Part shown: one piece after another, positions 1-10,222 of the stretch
Numbering within the stretch: position 1 is the stretch's first letter
Layout of the letters: the number at the start of each line of letters is the position of its first letter
NCBI GenBank assembly: GCA_963850995.1
Contig: CAWKNQ010000021.1
Location: 1-64,000, forward strand
Length of the DNA: 64,000 bases
From: Gaiellasilicea sp963850995
Lineage (GTDB): Bacteria; Actinomycetota; Thermoleophilia; Gaiellales; Gaiellaceae
Reading direction: 5' to 3'
Notes under the pieces: generated by a model
What the model was told of the DNA's origin: nothing
What the model saw: the letters and a program-made list of their open reading frames with translations, nothing else
The model's database searches: none
Program-made: the position numbers and the translations under genes

Positions 1-277
1 CGTCCGTTCGAGCTCGCCGCTGCCGGGGCGGCGATCGTCTCGAACCCGTACGAGGGGATCGAGCGCTGGTTCGAGCCGGGCGAGGAGCTGCTCGTCGTCC
101 ACGACGCCGGCGAGGCGCTCGCCGCCTACCGGGAGCTGCTCGACGATCCGGCGCAGGCGGAGGCGATGGGCGCCCGCGCCCGCGAGCGGGTGCTCGACGA
201 GCACACCTACGCGCATCGAGCGCGGCAGCTGCTCTCGCTGGTCGGCCTCGGCGTTCCGGCAGGGCTTGCATGCGTAG
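1..277 (+). CDS. Glycosyltransferase family 4, C-terminal fragment (cut by window edge)
   Basis: Only the last 90 or so residues are present. They include the end of a GT-B fold nucleotide-sugar binding region (FELAAAGAAIVSNPYEGIE) and a typical C-terminal helix (ARERVLDEHTYAHRARQLL). Such enzymes move a sugar from a nucleotide donor to a lipid-linked acceptor at the cytoplasmic face of the membrane. The frame stays open into the next gene, but a single-base shift near 275-320 explains this, so the true stop lies near the next start codon. Family assignment is fair. Substrate cannot be told. Confidence 0.6.
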   Translation, partial: VRSSSPLPGRRSSRTRTRGSSAGSSRARSCSSSTTPARRSPPTGSCSTIRRRRRRWAPAPASGCSTSTPTRIERGSCSRWSASAFRQGLHA

Positions 278-987
278 GCTCGCGATCGTTCCCGCCCGGA
301 ACGAGGAGGCGGCGGTCGGCGGGCGTCGTCACCGAGCTCCGCGCCTTCGACTCCCAGCTCGACGTGGTCGTGATCGACGACGGCTCCGTGGACGCGACGG
401 CTGAGGTCGCTGCCGCCGCGGGCGCGGAGGTCGTCCGGCTTCCCTTCAACCTCGGCATCGGCGGCGCCGTCCAGACCGGCTTCAAGTACGCGCTCGAGCA
501 CGGCTACGAGGTCGTCCTCCGTCTCGACGGCGACGGCCAGCACGACCCGCAGGAGCTGCCGAGCCTGCTCGCGCCGCTCGAGCGCGGCGAGGCCGACGTC
601 GTGGTCGGCTCGCGGTTCGCGGACGGGAACGGCGACTACAAGCCCCCGTTCGCGCGGCGGGCGGGGATCCGCTGGTTCGCGCGGCTCGTCTCGCTGCTGA
701 CGGGACAGAAGCTGACCGACACGACGTCCGGCTTCCAGGCGGTGAATGCGCGCGCGATCCGGCTCTTCGCCGCCGACTATCCGCACGACTACCCCGAGGT
801 CGAGGCAGCGGTGATGGTCGTCCGCCATCGTCTCCGCATCCTCGAAGTGCCCGTGCGGATGCGCGGCCGCGAGACGGGCGAGTCCTCGATCACCGCGCTC
901 CGCTCGCTCTACTACGCGATCAAGGTGACGCTCGCGCTCTTCGTCGGCATCTTCCGGCGGCGCGTCGTCCCGCTCGAGGAGGGATGA
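270..987 (+). CDS. Glycosyltransferase family 2 (dolichol-phosphate-mannose synthase-like), frameshifted near its start
   Basis: The ATG at 270 opens MRRLAIVPARNEE, the usual first strand of a GT-A fold. A frameshift before about 325 then moves the gene into the frame that reads through to 987. Visible motifs are the nucleotide-binding VVVIDDGSVDAT, the metal-binding DGDGQHDP and a TTSGFQA motif typical of polyprenyl-phosphate sugar transferases. There is a hydrophobic stretch near the C-terminus but no full membrane domain. Its likely role is to load a sugar onto polyprenyl phosphate for use by the GT-C membrane transferases nearby. The following DUF2304 protein is a common partner of this family. 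Confidence 0.75.
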
Positions 988-991
988 GCCC

Positions 992-1384
992 GTGACCCCC
1001 ATCTACGTCTCGATCGCAGCCTCGATCGCGTCGATCCTGCTCATCCTCGTCGTGCTGGAGCTGATCCGCAGCCGCCGGCTGCGCGAACGCTACGCGCTGC
1101 TCTGGCTCGCGACGGGGATCGTCCTGCTCGTGCTCTCGGCCTGGCGCGACGGCCTGAACACGATCGCCGGCTGGTTCGGCGTCACCGGCTACCCGCCGGC
1201 GGTGCTCTTCGCGGTCGCGACGCTCTTCATCCTGGCCGTGCTGCTGCACTACTCGACCGTGATCTCGAAGCTCGCCGACCAGAACACGATCCTGGCGCAG
1301 CGACTCGCCTTGCTCGAGCACCGCCTTGCGGAGCGAACACCGGACGTCGACCCGCCGGATCGCGCCCGGACGTCTCGCGCCTGA
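992..1384 (+). CDS. DUF2304 small membrane protein
   Basis: A 130-residue protein with a GTG start 4 nt after the preceding stop; GAGGAGGG just upstream serves as ribosome binding site. It has three hydrophobic segments (about residues 5-23, 37-50 and 66-85) and a C-terminal charged helix containing LADQNTILAQRLALLEHRL, a likely coiled coil. This layout matches the DUF2304 family, which is usually encoded next to polyprenyl-phosphate glycosyltransferases. It may anchor or assist the upstream enzyme. Biochemical function is unknown. Confidence 0.75.
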   Translation: MTPIYVSIAASIASILLILVVLELIRSRRLRERYALLWLATGIVLLVLSAWRDGLNTIAGWFGVTGYPPAVLFAVATLFILAVLLHYSTVISKLADQNTILAQRLALLEHRLAERTPDVDPPDRARTSRA

Positions 1385-1385
1385 G

Positions 1386-2800
1386 ATGGGTCTGTCCGAC
1401 GGGGGTCGGCTCAGCCGCCTGACGGCGTTTCTCGGGCGCAACGATCGCTTCCTCACGCCGCGGATGCTGGCGAGCATCGGCGCGTACCTGGTCGTGGCCG
1501 CCAGCTACATCCAGGCGCGCATCACCGACGACGGCGTCATCTACTACAACTTCATGCGTCGTCTCGTCGGCGAGGACGTGCACGCCTACGCCTATCAGTT
1601 CGGAGTCGTCTTCTGGAACCTCCCCTTCTACGTGCTCTCGCGGATCGTCCGGCTCGCCAACGACGACGACTGGATCGAGCACGTCCAGATCGGCGCGGTC
1701 GCGGTCGCCGATCGCGTCGACGGCGGCGGTCGTCGCGATCTTCTACGTCTCGTGGCGGCTGATCCGCGAGCTCGGGCTGCCCGGCGGGCCGGGCGCGATC
1801 CTGCTGACCGTCTTCGGCTCGCCGCTCTTCTACTACGCGATCTTCCAGCCGGGCCTGAAGCACGCGTTCGACGCGCTCCTCGTCTCGGTGCTGGCGCTGC
1901 TGCTGCTCCAGGCGACGACTCGGCCGCCGACCACGCGCGTGGCCGTTTCGATCGGGCTCGTGCTCGCGCTGCTGATCTCCGTCCGCTACGCGAACATCGT
2001 CCTGCTCGCCGGCGTGATCTACGTCTTCTTCCGGCGGCGGTCGCTTCTCGCAGGCGTATGTGGCGGCCGTCTCGGCGACAGTTGGAGCGACAGCGATCCT
2101 CGCACTCCCGCTCGTGCTGGGGATTCCGTACGGCTTCCCTCCCGAGCGAGCACGGCCGCCGCCGGCCGGTCAGCGCGGCCGGCGACGCTCAGTCGACGAG
2201 CCGGTCCGGCTCGCCGCGCCGCCTCCGGCACGCCGGTCGCGGCAGACCAGCGGAGTCGACGACGTCAGCAGCTTCGACATCGACGTCCTCGCGCCGGCGA
2301 AGATGCTGTTCACGATCAAGCGAGGCTCTTCGTCTGGACGCCGCTGACGTTCTTCGGCGTCCTCGGTTACCTCCTGTTCCTGCGCCGCGAGCCGCGGCAC
2401 CGGGTCTTTCTCGTCGGGCTCGGGCTGAGCGCGCTGGCCCTGCTGCTCGTTCACATCGTCTGGGGCGGATTCTGGTTCGGCGGCTTCTCGTTCTCGCAGC
2501 GGTTCCTGACCGCGCTCTTCCCGGTCTTCGTGATCGGGATCGCGGAGTTGCTCGCGCGGACGAGGATGCTGATCACGCCGCTGCTCTCGCGTGCGTCGCG
2601 TGGACGGCGTTCCTGGCCGTGCACCACTTCTACGGCTACGACTTCGTCTCGGATCGCGGACGGCGCCGACCGGATCGTCGAGCTCTACCGCACCGGCGAG
2701 GAGAGCAACGACACGCTTCTGGGACGGGCGTGTCACCGGTCCGATCTCCCGCCACTGGGAGGCGTACCTCGACTGGGTCGGCCTCTACTCCAGGGAGTGA
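1386..2800 (+). pseudogene. Polytopic membrane glycosyltransferase (GT39/ArnT-like), broken by many frameshifts
   Basis: Starting at ATG 1386, hydrophobic GT-C-like protein sequence can be followed to a stop at 2798-2800, but only by changing frame about six to eight times (near 1710, 2055, 2150, 2325, 2590, 2660 and 2735). Recognisable pieces include an acidic pair in the first loop (ITDDGVIYYNF), a long run of membrane segments around 1730-2040, FVWTPLTFFGVLGYLLFLRR, and a soluble end (ISRHWEAYLDWVGLYSRE). GT-C enzymes use polyprenyl-phosphate sugars outside the membrane. The shift density is the highest in the window. Either the gene is decaying or this stretch has poor base accuracy. The first option is not proven. 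Confidence 0.55.
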
Positions 2801-3598
2801 GCCGCCGGTCGAGCCGTTCCAGGCGGGCCGGCAGCGTCGGGACGAGCAGCGGCACCGAGGCGACGAGCAGGGAGAAGGCGGGCAGCGCCGGGACGAAGGC
2901 GACGGCGAGAAGCTGCCGTCGCCGACGTCGACGTTGGGCGAGGCGCCCCAGGCGAGCGCGAAGGCGCCGAACCAGACCGCCGAGCAGGACAGCGCCGCGA
3001 GCCGCGAGCGGCGCGCCACGCCGATCGCGCCTGCGAGCGGCAGCCACTGGAGCAGCCGGTTGCTCCACGTGAACTCGCGCAGGCCGGCCATGTTCGCCTC
3101 GAACGCGTCCCAGGAGACGTCGAGCCCGACCCCTGCGCAGCAGGCGGCGACGGCGAGGACGGCAGCGCCGAGCGCGGCGCCGGCGGCGACGAGACCGCGT
3201 CCTGTTCCCCATGCCACGATGAGCGCGACCGCGACGAGGAGGAGCGCGCCGGCCGCGAGGCTCCACCCGTCGGCGATGCCCACGGCGAGCGTGAGCACCC
3301 GGTCTACGTAGGTCTCGCGGAAGGCCTCGTTCGCGTAGAGCACGCCGAGCACCGGCACGAGGATGACGGCGAGGGGGGCGACGACGGCGCCGATCGGCCC
3401 CGCGAGGCGCCGGCCGAGCCACCAGGCCGCGCCGACGAGCGCAGGCACGAGCACGAGCTGGTTGACGAGCAGCAGCCACCACGACGCCTGGTCGTAGTCG
3501 TCTGCCGTCGCGGCGACACCCGCCGCGACGAGCCACATCAGCGCGACGAACGGAGCGACGGCGACCGCCGGCGCCCGCAGGTCTCTAACCGCGGTCAC
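2733..3598 (-). CDS. Polytopic membrane protein of unknown function
   Basis: GTG start at 3598 (VTAVRDLRAPAV), overlapping the end of the upstream fcl gene by 14 nt. The protein has seven or so hydrophobic segments. A single frameshift near 2925 separates the main body from a tail with VALPAFSLLVASVPLLVPTL-like character. No catalytic motif is evident. Its place at the end of a gmd-fcl operon suggests a role in polysaccharide handling. The 3' end overlaps the convergent membrane-transferase gene by about 70 nt, which may be an artefact of the frameshifts. Confidence 0.5.
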
Positions 3599-4510
3599 CC
3601 GCGAGCGTGCGGGCGCGGTACCAGGCAACCGTGCGCTCGATCCCCTCGCGGAGCGGGGTGCGGGCGCGGAAGCCGAAGAGCTCGCTCGGCGCGCGAGGCG
3701 TCGAGCGAGCGGCGCGGCTGGCCGTTCGGCATGGACGTATCCCAGGTGATCTCGCCCTCGAAGCCCGTCACGTCGGCGATCGTCTCGGCGAGCTCGCGGA
3801 TCGTCGTCTCGACGCCGGTGCCGAGGTTGACAGGCTCGGCGCCGTCGTAGCGCTCGGCGGCGAGCAGGAGGCCCTCGACGCAGTCGTCGACGTAGAGGAA
3901 CTCGCGCGACGGCGAGCCGTCGCCCCAGAGCACGACCTCGTCCGTCGCGTCGACCATCTTCCGGATCAGCGCCGGGATCACGTGCGAGCTCTCGAGGTCG
4001 AAGTTGTCGCGCGGCCCGTAGAGGTTCGCCGGCAGGAGATAGATCGTGTTCAGCCCGTATTGCTCCCGGTAGGCCTGCGCGCCGACGAGCACCGCCTTCT
4101 TCGCCACGCCGTACGGCGCGTTCGTCTCCTCCGGGTAGCCGTCCCAGAGCGCCTCCTCGTGGAAGGGGACGGGCGTGTGCTTCGGATAGGCGCACACCGT
4201 GCCCGCGACGACGAGCTTGCCGACCTCGTGGATCCGGCTCTGCTCGAGCACGTGCGCGCCCATGACGAGGTTCGCGTACCAGTAGCGGCCGGGGTTCGCG
4301 CGGTTCGCGCCGATGCCGCCGACCTCGGCGGCGAGGTGGAAGACGAGCTCGGGCATTCGCGTCGGCGAAGAGGCGCGCCGTGTCGTCCATCGAGGTGAGG
4401 TCGTAGTCCTGTCGGCGGGGGACGAACACGTCGTGGCCGTCGGCCTCGAGCCGCTCGACGAGGTGCGAGCCGACGAAGCCCGCGCCGCCGGTCACGAGCA
4501 CTCGGGTCAC
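3585..4510 (-). CDS. fcl: GDP-L-fucose synthase-like epimerase/reductase (two frameshifts)
   Basis: GTG start at 4510, overlapping the upstream gmd stop by the four bases GTGA. The protein opens with the Rossmann motif TGGAGFVGSHL. It continues in a second frame after about 4350 with HLAAEVGGIGANR and the SDR active site (AGTVCAYPKHTPVPFHE, then YGVAKK as the Y-x-x-x-K pair). It finishes in a third frame after about 3690 with ELFGFRARTPLREGIERTVAWY and a TAG at 3585-3587. About 308 residues, the normal length. Known family members convert GDP-4-keto-6-deoxy-mannose to GDP-L-fucose (or a close sugar) using NADPH, which fits the adjacent Gmd. Confidence 0.8.
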
Positions 4511-5645
4511 GTCTGAACGGGTGCCCCGGTGGGAGCCAGTCGACGCGGCCCAGCCAGCGGTCGCGGTTCTCGGCGTACCAGGCGATCGTGCGCAGGACGC
4601 CCTCCTCCCAGGAGACGAGCGGCTTCCAGCCCGTCTCGCCGTGCAGCTTCTCGTAGCCGACGCGGAGCGCCATCACGTCCGTTGCTCCGGGGCGCAGGCG
4701 CGCCGACGTCGTCACGACCTCGCGGTCGTCCGGCCAGAAGCCGTGCTCGACGCCGGTGCGCAGGATCAGGTCGACCCAGTCGCCCATCGAGATGTTCTCG
4801 CCCTGCCCGTAGACGTAGACGTCGCCCGGGACACCGTGCGCGGCGACCGTGAGATGCCCCCGGACGCCGTCGGTGCAGAAGCAGAAGTCGCGCAGCGGCT
4901 CGAGCGCGCCCAGCTCGATCGTCGGCCGGGTCAGCGCCTGGGTGATGATCGTCCCGGTCACGTAGCGCGGGTTCTGGCGCGGGCCGTAGTTGTTGAACAT
5001 CCGCGTCACGACGCCGGGAACGCCGAACGCGTCGTGGTAGTTCATGGTCAGGAAGTCGGCCGCCACCTTCGCCGTCGCGTAGATCGACTTCGGGTTGATC
5101 GGCGAGCGCTCGTGCAGGATCAGCGCGCCGGCCTCGTCGAAGTCGTGGTGGTGCGCGACCGCCTCGCGCACGTTGCCGTACTCCTCCGAGGTGCCCGCGG
5201 TGTCGAACTTCTCCAGCTCGAGGCCCCAGTCGACGATCGACTGGAGCAGGTTGAGCGTGCCGACCGTGTTCGCCATCACCGTCTCGTAGGGCCGGTGCCA
5301 CGACTCGCCGACGTGCGCCTGCGCGCCCAGGTGGAAGACGTACGGCTTGTCGGGCGCCTCGCGCAGCTCCCGGACGAGGTAGTCGATCGAGGTGCGGTCG
5401 GTCAGGTCGGCGAAGTGCACCTTCAGCTGCTTGCGCAGGTGCCCGATGTTGTTCAGCGCCCCGCTCGACGTGGCGCGCACGAACGCGTGCACGTTCGCGC
5501 CCAGCTCGACGAGCGCGTCGGTCAGGTGCGAGCCCATGAAGCCGTCCGCGCCGGTGACGAGCACCGTCCGGCCTCCGTAGACGTCCCCGAACTCCTGCCG
5601 CAGCGACTCGAGCGCGGCGTCGTCCCAGATGCGGGCCTCGTTCAC
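4507..5645 (-). CDS. gmd: GDP-mannose 4,6-dehydratase-like SDR enzyme
   Basis: GTG start at 5645, 7 nt after a TACGCT box and without a visible ribosome binding site. Motifs: TGADGFMGSHL (NAD binding), TAGTSEEYG and YATAKVAAD (SDR Thr/Ser and Tyr-Lys), MFNNYGPRQNPRYV. It should convert GDP-mannose to GDP-4-keto-6-deoxy-mannose in the cytosol, feeding Fcl encoded next. The body is one open frame. The natural stop at 4507-4509, which overlaps the fcl start, is reached only by a one-base shift in the last 10 codons. Other sugar-nucleotide dehydratases are possible, but pairing with fcl favours Gmd. Confidence 0.75.
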
Positions 5646-5652
5646 GGGGGCC

Positions 5653-5658
5653 AGCGTA
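5653..5658 (-). promoter_or_regulatory. Candidate -10 box of leaderless gmd transcript
   Basis: TACGCT on the minus strand, 7 nt before GTG 5645. No ribosome binding site lies between. Confidence 0.45.
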
Positions 5659-5667
5659 CCGCGACCG

Positions 5668-6676
5668 TCAGCCGGTCGGGTCGGGTCGGGGCGTTTCCGC
5701 GTCGTCTCTGAAGTGGGCCGGGAGCCCGCCCGAGAGGCGGAGTCGAAGCTGGGCTGCCTGGCGTCCCAGGGCGGTCCAGAAGCTGACCGTGGCCAGCTCG
5801 AGGGGAGCGCGGAGGCCTGGAGTGCGGAGGCCGAGGGAGCGAGCGCGCAACCGCGCCCGCGCAGGCGCGGCTTCACGCCGCAGGACAAGGTGGACGGCGA
5901 GGGCCGGCCAGTCGAGCGCCGCGATCTTCGCCCGCCGAAGCAGGCTGCGGCCGCCGACGCGGTACTTCGCGAGCACGTAGCCGCGGCCGAACGCCTCGAG
6001 TCGGCGCGCTGCGGGCGACGCGGCGCCGAGCGTCTGCCCGTGCTCGTGCACGGCGCGCGCACCGGGGGCGAGGACGCAGCGCCAGCCGGCGGCCCGGAAC
6101 CGGAGCGCGAGGTCGACGTCCTCCCAGTAGGCGAACAGCGCTTCGTCGAAGCCGCCGAGCTCCCGGAACGCCTCCAATCGGTACGCGGCCGCGCCGCCGC
6201 AGGGACCGACCGGGTCGCGGGCTCCGACCAGCGCGCCGACGGGGCGGTTCCAGAGGTAGTCCCACGACCCGAGGGTCGTGTCGAGCTCGATGCCGGCGGA
6301 GTCGATCAGGCCGTGATCGGCTGCCTGAAGCAGCACGCCCGCCGCCATGCCGACCGCCGGATCCGCGAACGGCTCGAGCAACTGCGCGACGAAGTCGGGG
6401 GCGCACACGGCGTCGTTGTTGACGAGGATCATCACGTCGGCGTCTCCGGCTGCCGCAGCACCGCGGTTCACGGCCCGCCCGAAGCCGAGGTTCTCCGTGT
6501 TCCGGACGACGGTCACGTCGGGAAACCGCGTCGAGAGCATCTGCAGCGTGTCGTCGGTCGAGCGCGTTGTCGACGACGACGACGTCAACCGGGACGGTCT
6601 GGGCCTCGAGGCTCGCGACGGCGTCTGCCAGCAAGCCGCAGGCGTTCCACGTCGGGATGACGACGACGGGCCGCAT
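5668..6676 (-). CDS. Glycosyltransferase family 2 (rhamnosyltransferase-like), one frameshift
   Basis: ATG at 6676 gives MRPVVVIPTWN and a GT-A nucleotide-binding strand ending in VDVVVVDN. A one-base shift near 6565 interrupts the expected N-x-STDDT motif, after which the frame is open to 5668. Later motifs are VRNTENLGFGRAVNRG, the metal-binding ILVNNDAV and AYWEDVDLALRFRAAGW, all typical of the GT2 rhamnosyltransferase group. The gene is divergent from the GT4 gene at 6698, and their start codons are 21 bp apart. Likely cytosolic or peripheral; acceptor unknown. Confidence 0.75.
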
Positions 6677-6685
6677 GCGACAAGG

Positions 6686-6692
6686 CACGATA
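6686..6692. promoter_or_regulatory. Shared divergent -10 region for genes at 6676 (-) and 6698 (+)
   Basis: Plus strand CACGAT ends 6 nt before GTG 6698. Minus strand TATCGT, over the same bases, ends 10 nt before ATG 6676. Confidence 0.35.
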
Positions 6693-6697
6693 CGCGA

Positions 6698-8021
6698 GTG
6701 CGTCGCGTCGTCATGTGGTCCACGGATCCCGTCGGGGAGCAGATGGCGGGCCCCGGGATCCGCTACCACCGTCTCTCGACCGAGCTCGCCGCGAGGTTCG
6801 ACGTCACGCTGGTGGCTCCCGGGACCGGCATCGCGGATACGCCCTATGTGTTCCGCGCGGCCGAGTCGGTGCGGTCTGCGCACGATCTGGAGGCGGATGT
6901 CGTCGTGGCGCAGAGCCTGCCTCTCGGCCTCATCCGCAGCCTCCGCCGGACCGGTGCGAAGCTCGTCTTCGACCTCTATGCGCCGGCGCTCGTCGAAGCG
7001 GCGGCGAACATCGCAGAAGAGCGAGGGGATCGCTCACGGAACGTCGGCTACGACGAGGTGGTCGCGACCACCCGTGTGGCGCTCCTGCTCGGGGACGCGT
7101 TCCTCTGCGCGAGCGAGCGGCAGCGCGACCACTGGTTGGGCGCGCTCGCGGCGCTGGGCCGGCTGTCGCCCGAGGTGTACGCGGACGATCCGGCTCTCCA
7201 CTCGCTCGTCGCCGTCGTGCCGTTCGGGCTCGATCCGGCCCCACCGGGCTCCACGCCGAGGGTGAAGGGCGTGCTGTCCGGGATCGGCCGCTCCGACCGG
7301 CTGCTGCTCTGGGGCGGAGGGATCTGGAACTGGCTCGATCCCCTGACCGTCATCCGCGCCGTCGGCCGGCTCGCGGAGGACCGGTCGGACGTCAAGCTGC
7401 TGTTTCTCGGGATGACGCACCCGAGCAGCGCCGTCGAGGAGATGAGCATGGCGGATCGAGCGGTGCGGCTTGCCGAGGAGCTCGAGCTCGACGGACGTTC
7501 CGTCTTCTTCAACCGCGCGTGGGTCCCGTACGAGGAGCGTCTCTCGTGGTTCGCCGAGGCCGACCTCGGCGTGAGCGCGCACCGCGACTCTCTCGAGGCG
7601 AGGCTGGCGTTCCGCACGAGGGTGCTCGACCACATCGCCTGCGGGACGCCGCTCGTCGTCACGCGAGGCGACGTCCTCGCGGACCTCGTCGAGGAGAAGG
7701 GCATGGGCCGGGTCGTCGCTCCGGGAGACGTCGACGGCTGGGCGGCGGCGCTGGCGGACGCTGCTCGACGACGATCGCGCGTACGCAGCGGCCGGCACCG
7801 CAGTCAGGGCGGCCCAGGGAGAGCTGGCGTGGGCGCGGATCGCCGAACCGCTCGCGGAGCTGGTCGACCGGGTCGGCTCGTCGCCCCGGCGCCGCTCGTC
7901 CGAGAGCGGCGTCCTGCTCCGCGCCGCGGCGACGCTGGCCCGCTCGTCGCTCGAGCGGCGCGGTCTTCGTGCGACCGTCGCCGCGGCATCGCGAACGGTC
8001 TCCGGCGGCGGCCGGCGCTAG
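6698..8021 (+). CDS. Glycosyltransferase family 4 (one frameshift)
   Basis: Likely start GTG 6698 (VRRVVMWSTDP); ATG 6713 is the alternative. The protein has a GT-B layout with an N-terminal acceptor domain (GEQMAGPGIRYHRLSTELA) and a C-terminal donor domain (LLLWGGGIWNWLDPLTVIRA, FLGMTHPS, CGTPLVVTRGD). A one-base shift near 7760 carries the end into another frame (LLDDDRAYAAAG) with a TAG at 8019-8021. It leads a short operon with a methyltransferase, a flippase and another GT4, which points to polysaccharide assembly. Confidence 0.75.
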
Positions 8022-8031
8022 GGTGGCAGCC

Positions 8032-8722
8032 GTGGCGAGGGAAGAGCGGCCCGTCTCCGTACGCGGCGGCGGATACGACCTCAAGGACGATTCGTACTTC
8101 GCGATGGCCCGCGACGACTACGTCGCCGCCCTTCCGGACAACCCCGAGGCCGCGATCCTCGAGATCGGGTGCTCGAACGGAGCCACCGGAGCCCTGGCCC
8201 TCGCGCGCGGGAAATGCGGACGCTACTGCGGTGTGGAGCTCTTTCCGGAGCCGGCGGCCGCGGCGCGGGAACGGCTGACCGAGGTGGTCGAGGGCGATGT
8301 CGAGCAACTCGAGCTCCCGTGGCCCGACCATTCGTTCGACGCGTTGATCCTGAGCGAGGTGCTCGAGCACCTCCGCGACCCATGGGCGGTTCTCGAACGC
8401 CTGCTATCCGCTCCTCCGCCCGGGGGCGCTCGTCTTCGCGAGCACGCCCAACGTCGCCCACCGGGAGATCATCGTGATGCTCGTCCGCGGGCGCTGGGAG
8501 CTTCGGAGCTACGGCCCGCTCGACGCCACCCACCTCCGCTGGTTCTCGCCCTCGAGTCTTCGAGCGGCGTTCGAGAACGCGGGCTACGTGGTCGACTCCG
8601 TCGGGCCGCTCGGCGAGCTCGGGCCGGGCAGCGCGATCGTCGACCGCGTCCTCCGCGGCCGCTTGCGTCATCTCTGGCACCGGCAGATCGACCTGCGTGC
8701 GCACGTGCCGCATGCGGGCTAG
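8032..8722 (+). CDS. Class I SAM-dependent methyltransferase (one frameshift)
   Basis: GTG 8032 is the best start (GTG 8023 possible). Motif I is ILEIGCSNGATGALAL. Motif II/III are DHSFDALILSEVLEHL, typical of Methyltransf_11. A shift near 8410 moves the second half into a frame containing FASTPNVAHREI and LDATHLRWFSPSSL, a phrase common in sugar or lipid methyltransferases of glycan loci. Length about 230 residues. Likely methylates a sugar or glycan end. The next gene is a flippase. Confidence 0.75.
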
Positions 8723-8737
8723 CGCCGCCGTGGGGTC

Positions 8738-10222
8738 GTGATCGCCGACACCGACGAGATCGCGCTCGACCTCCTGCGGACGCCCGAGGCCGGCGGGCGC
8801 GTCGTCCGGGGAGGTCTCATCCGTGGGGTCGGCTACGGGGTCGGGACGGCGCTCGGCCTGGCCACAGCAGTGCTGCTGCTTCGCCACCTCGGGGTCGACG
8901 ACTTCGGGCGCTTCGCGACCGTCACGGCGGTGCTCGGGATCGTCGCAGGCGTCACCGATGCGGGATTGACCGCGGTCGGCAGCCGAGAGATCTCCGTGGC
9001 GCGAACGGCGGCCGAGCGCGCCAGCCTGCTCAACAACCTGCTCCTCCTTCGAGTGATCGGAGCAAGCCTCGGCGTCGTGGCCGCGATCCTCTTCATGGTC
9101 CTCGCCGGGTACGACGGCACGATGGTCGCGGGCACGGCCCTCGGCGGCGTCGGCGTCGTTCTCATCAGCGCGCAGTCCATGCTCACGGTGCCGATCTGGG
9201 TCGGCCTTCGGATCGTGTCGCTGACGGCGTTGGAGGTGCTCCGCAGCCTCCTGACGCTGGTCGGAGTCGGGGTGCTCGTCCTCCTCGGAGCAGGGCTGCT
9301 TCCGTTCTTCGGCGTCCAGGTTGCCGTCGCAGTCGTCCTGATCCCGGTCACGGTTCTGCTCGCTCGAGTCGGGGTGCGATTCGCGCGCGGCGTTCGCCGC
9401 CCGGTGGTCGTCTGGCTCCTGCGCGAGACCCTCCCGCTCGCCGTCGCGTTCGCGATGAGCGTGATCTACTTCCGCGTGCTCGTCGTGCTCGTCTCACTCC
9501 TGTCGAACGAGACCGAGACGGGCCTCTTCGGCACGTCGTTTCGCATCTTCGAGATGTTGCTCGCGCTGCCGGCGCTCATCCTCTCCGTCGCGCTGCCGCT
9601 GCTCTCGGTCGCGGGCGACGAGGACGAGGCTCGACTCCGGCGCGGGCTGCAGAGCATGACCGAGGCGTCACTCCTGATCGCGGCGCTGCTCGTCGTCGTG
9701 ATCGCGATCCTGGCTGATCCCGGAATTCGCCTCATCGGTGGCGACGAGTACGCGGGCGCTGCCTCGGTCCTGCGGATCCAAGCGCTTGCTCTGATGCCCC
9801 TCTTCCTCGTCCAGACCTGGCAGCTAGGCCTGATCGCAGGGAGGGCGCAGCGGGCGCTCGCGATCGCGAACGGTCTCGCACTGGCGCTCGTCTTCGTCCT
9901 CGGCCTCGCGTTCGTCCCCTCCGGCGGTGCCGAGGCCGCGGCGTGGGTCGCGGTCGCCGCCGAGACGGCGCTCGCCCTCTTCCTCTGGATCTCGCTCGAC
10001 CGGATGCGCGCCCGAGGCGCTCCCAGCCTGCGGTTTGCCTGGAAGGTTGCCGCTGCGGGGGGACTCGCCGCGGCGGCCGGCTACGTGCTTCGGGACTTGC
10101 CTGTCGTCGCCGCGTTCGCCGCCGCCGGAGTCTTCGTCGCGGTCGCGCTGGCCACGCGTGCCGTGCCCGCCGACCTCTACCACGCACTCGGTTTCAGGTG
10201 GGACGAGGGGGAGAGTCAGTGA
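8738..10222 (+). CDS. Wzx-type oligosaccharide flippase (MOP/PST superfamily)
   Basis: Intact 494-residue protein, GTG start. About 12-14 hydrophobic segments begin at residue 25 (GLIRGVGYGVGTALGLATAV), with the DFGRFATVTAVLGI motif found early in polysaccharide flippases. It should move undecaprenyl-linked repeat units across the cytoplasmic membrane. Its stop overlaps the next start (GTGA), so it is coupled to the GT4 that follows. It is unusual that the same locus also holds an ABC exporter (28400 and 36607). Two export routes may coexist, or the flippase may serve a different glycan. Confidence 0.85.
   Translation: MIADTDEIALDLLRTPEAGGRVVRGGLIRGVGYGVGTALGLATAVLLLRHLGVDDFGRFATVTAVLGIVAGVTDAGLTAVGSREISVARTAAERASLLNNLLLLRVIGASLGVVAAILFMVLAGYDGTMVAGTALGGVGVVLISAQSMLTVPIWVGLRIVSLTALEVLRSLLTLVGVGVLVLLGAGLLPFFGVQVAVAVVLIPVTVLLARVGVRFARGVRRPVVVWLLRETLPLAVAFAMSVIYFRVLVVLVSLLSNETETGLFGTSFRIFEMLLALPALILSVALPLLSVAGDEDEARLRRGLQSMTEASLLIAALLVVVIAILADPGIRLIGGDEYAGAASVLRIQALALMPLFLVQTWQLGLIAGRAQRALAIANGLALALVFVLGLAFVPSGGAEAAAWVAVAAETALALFLWISLDRMRARGAPSLRFAWKVAAAGGLAAAAGYVLRDLPVVAAFAAAGVFVAVALATRAVPADLYHALGFRWDEGESQ

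Noticed and set aside
166..987. Apparent fusion of a GT4 end with a family 2 glycosyltransferase in one frame
   Set aside because: A proper GT2 start (MRRLAIVPARNEE) exists at 270 in another frame, so a one-base shift joins two separate genes.
2636..4510. 624-residue minus-strand frame joining an epimerase to a membrane protein
   Set aside because: The middle part is out of frame with the real fcl sequence; fcl ends at 3585 and a separate GTG at 3598 starts the membrane protein.
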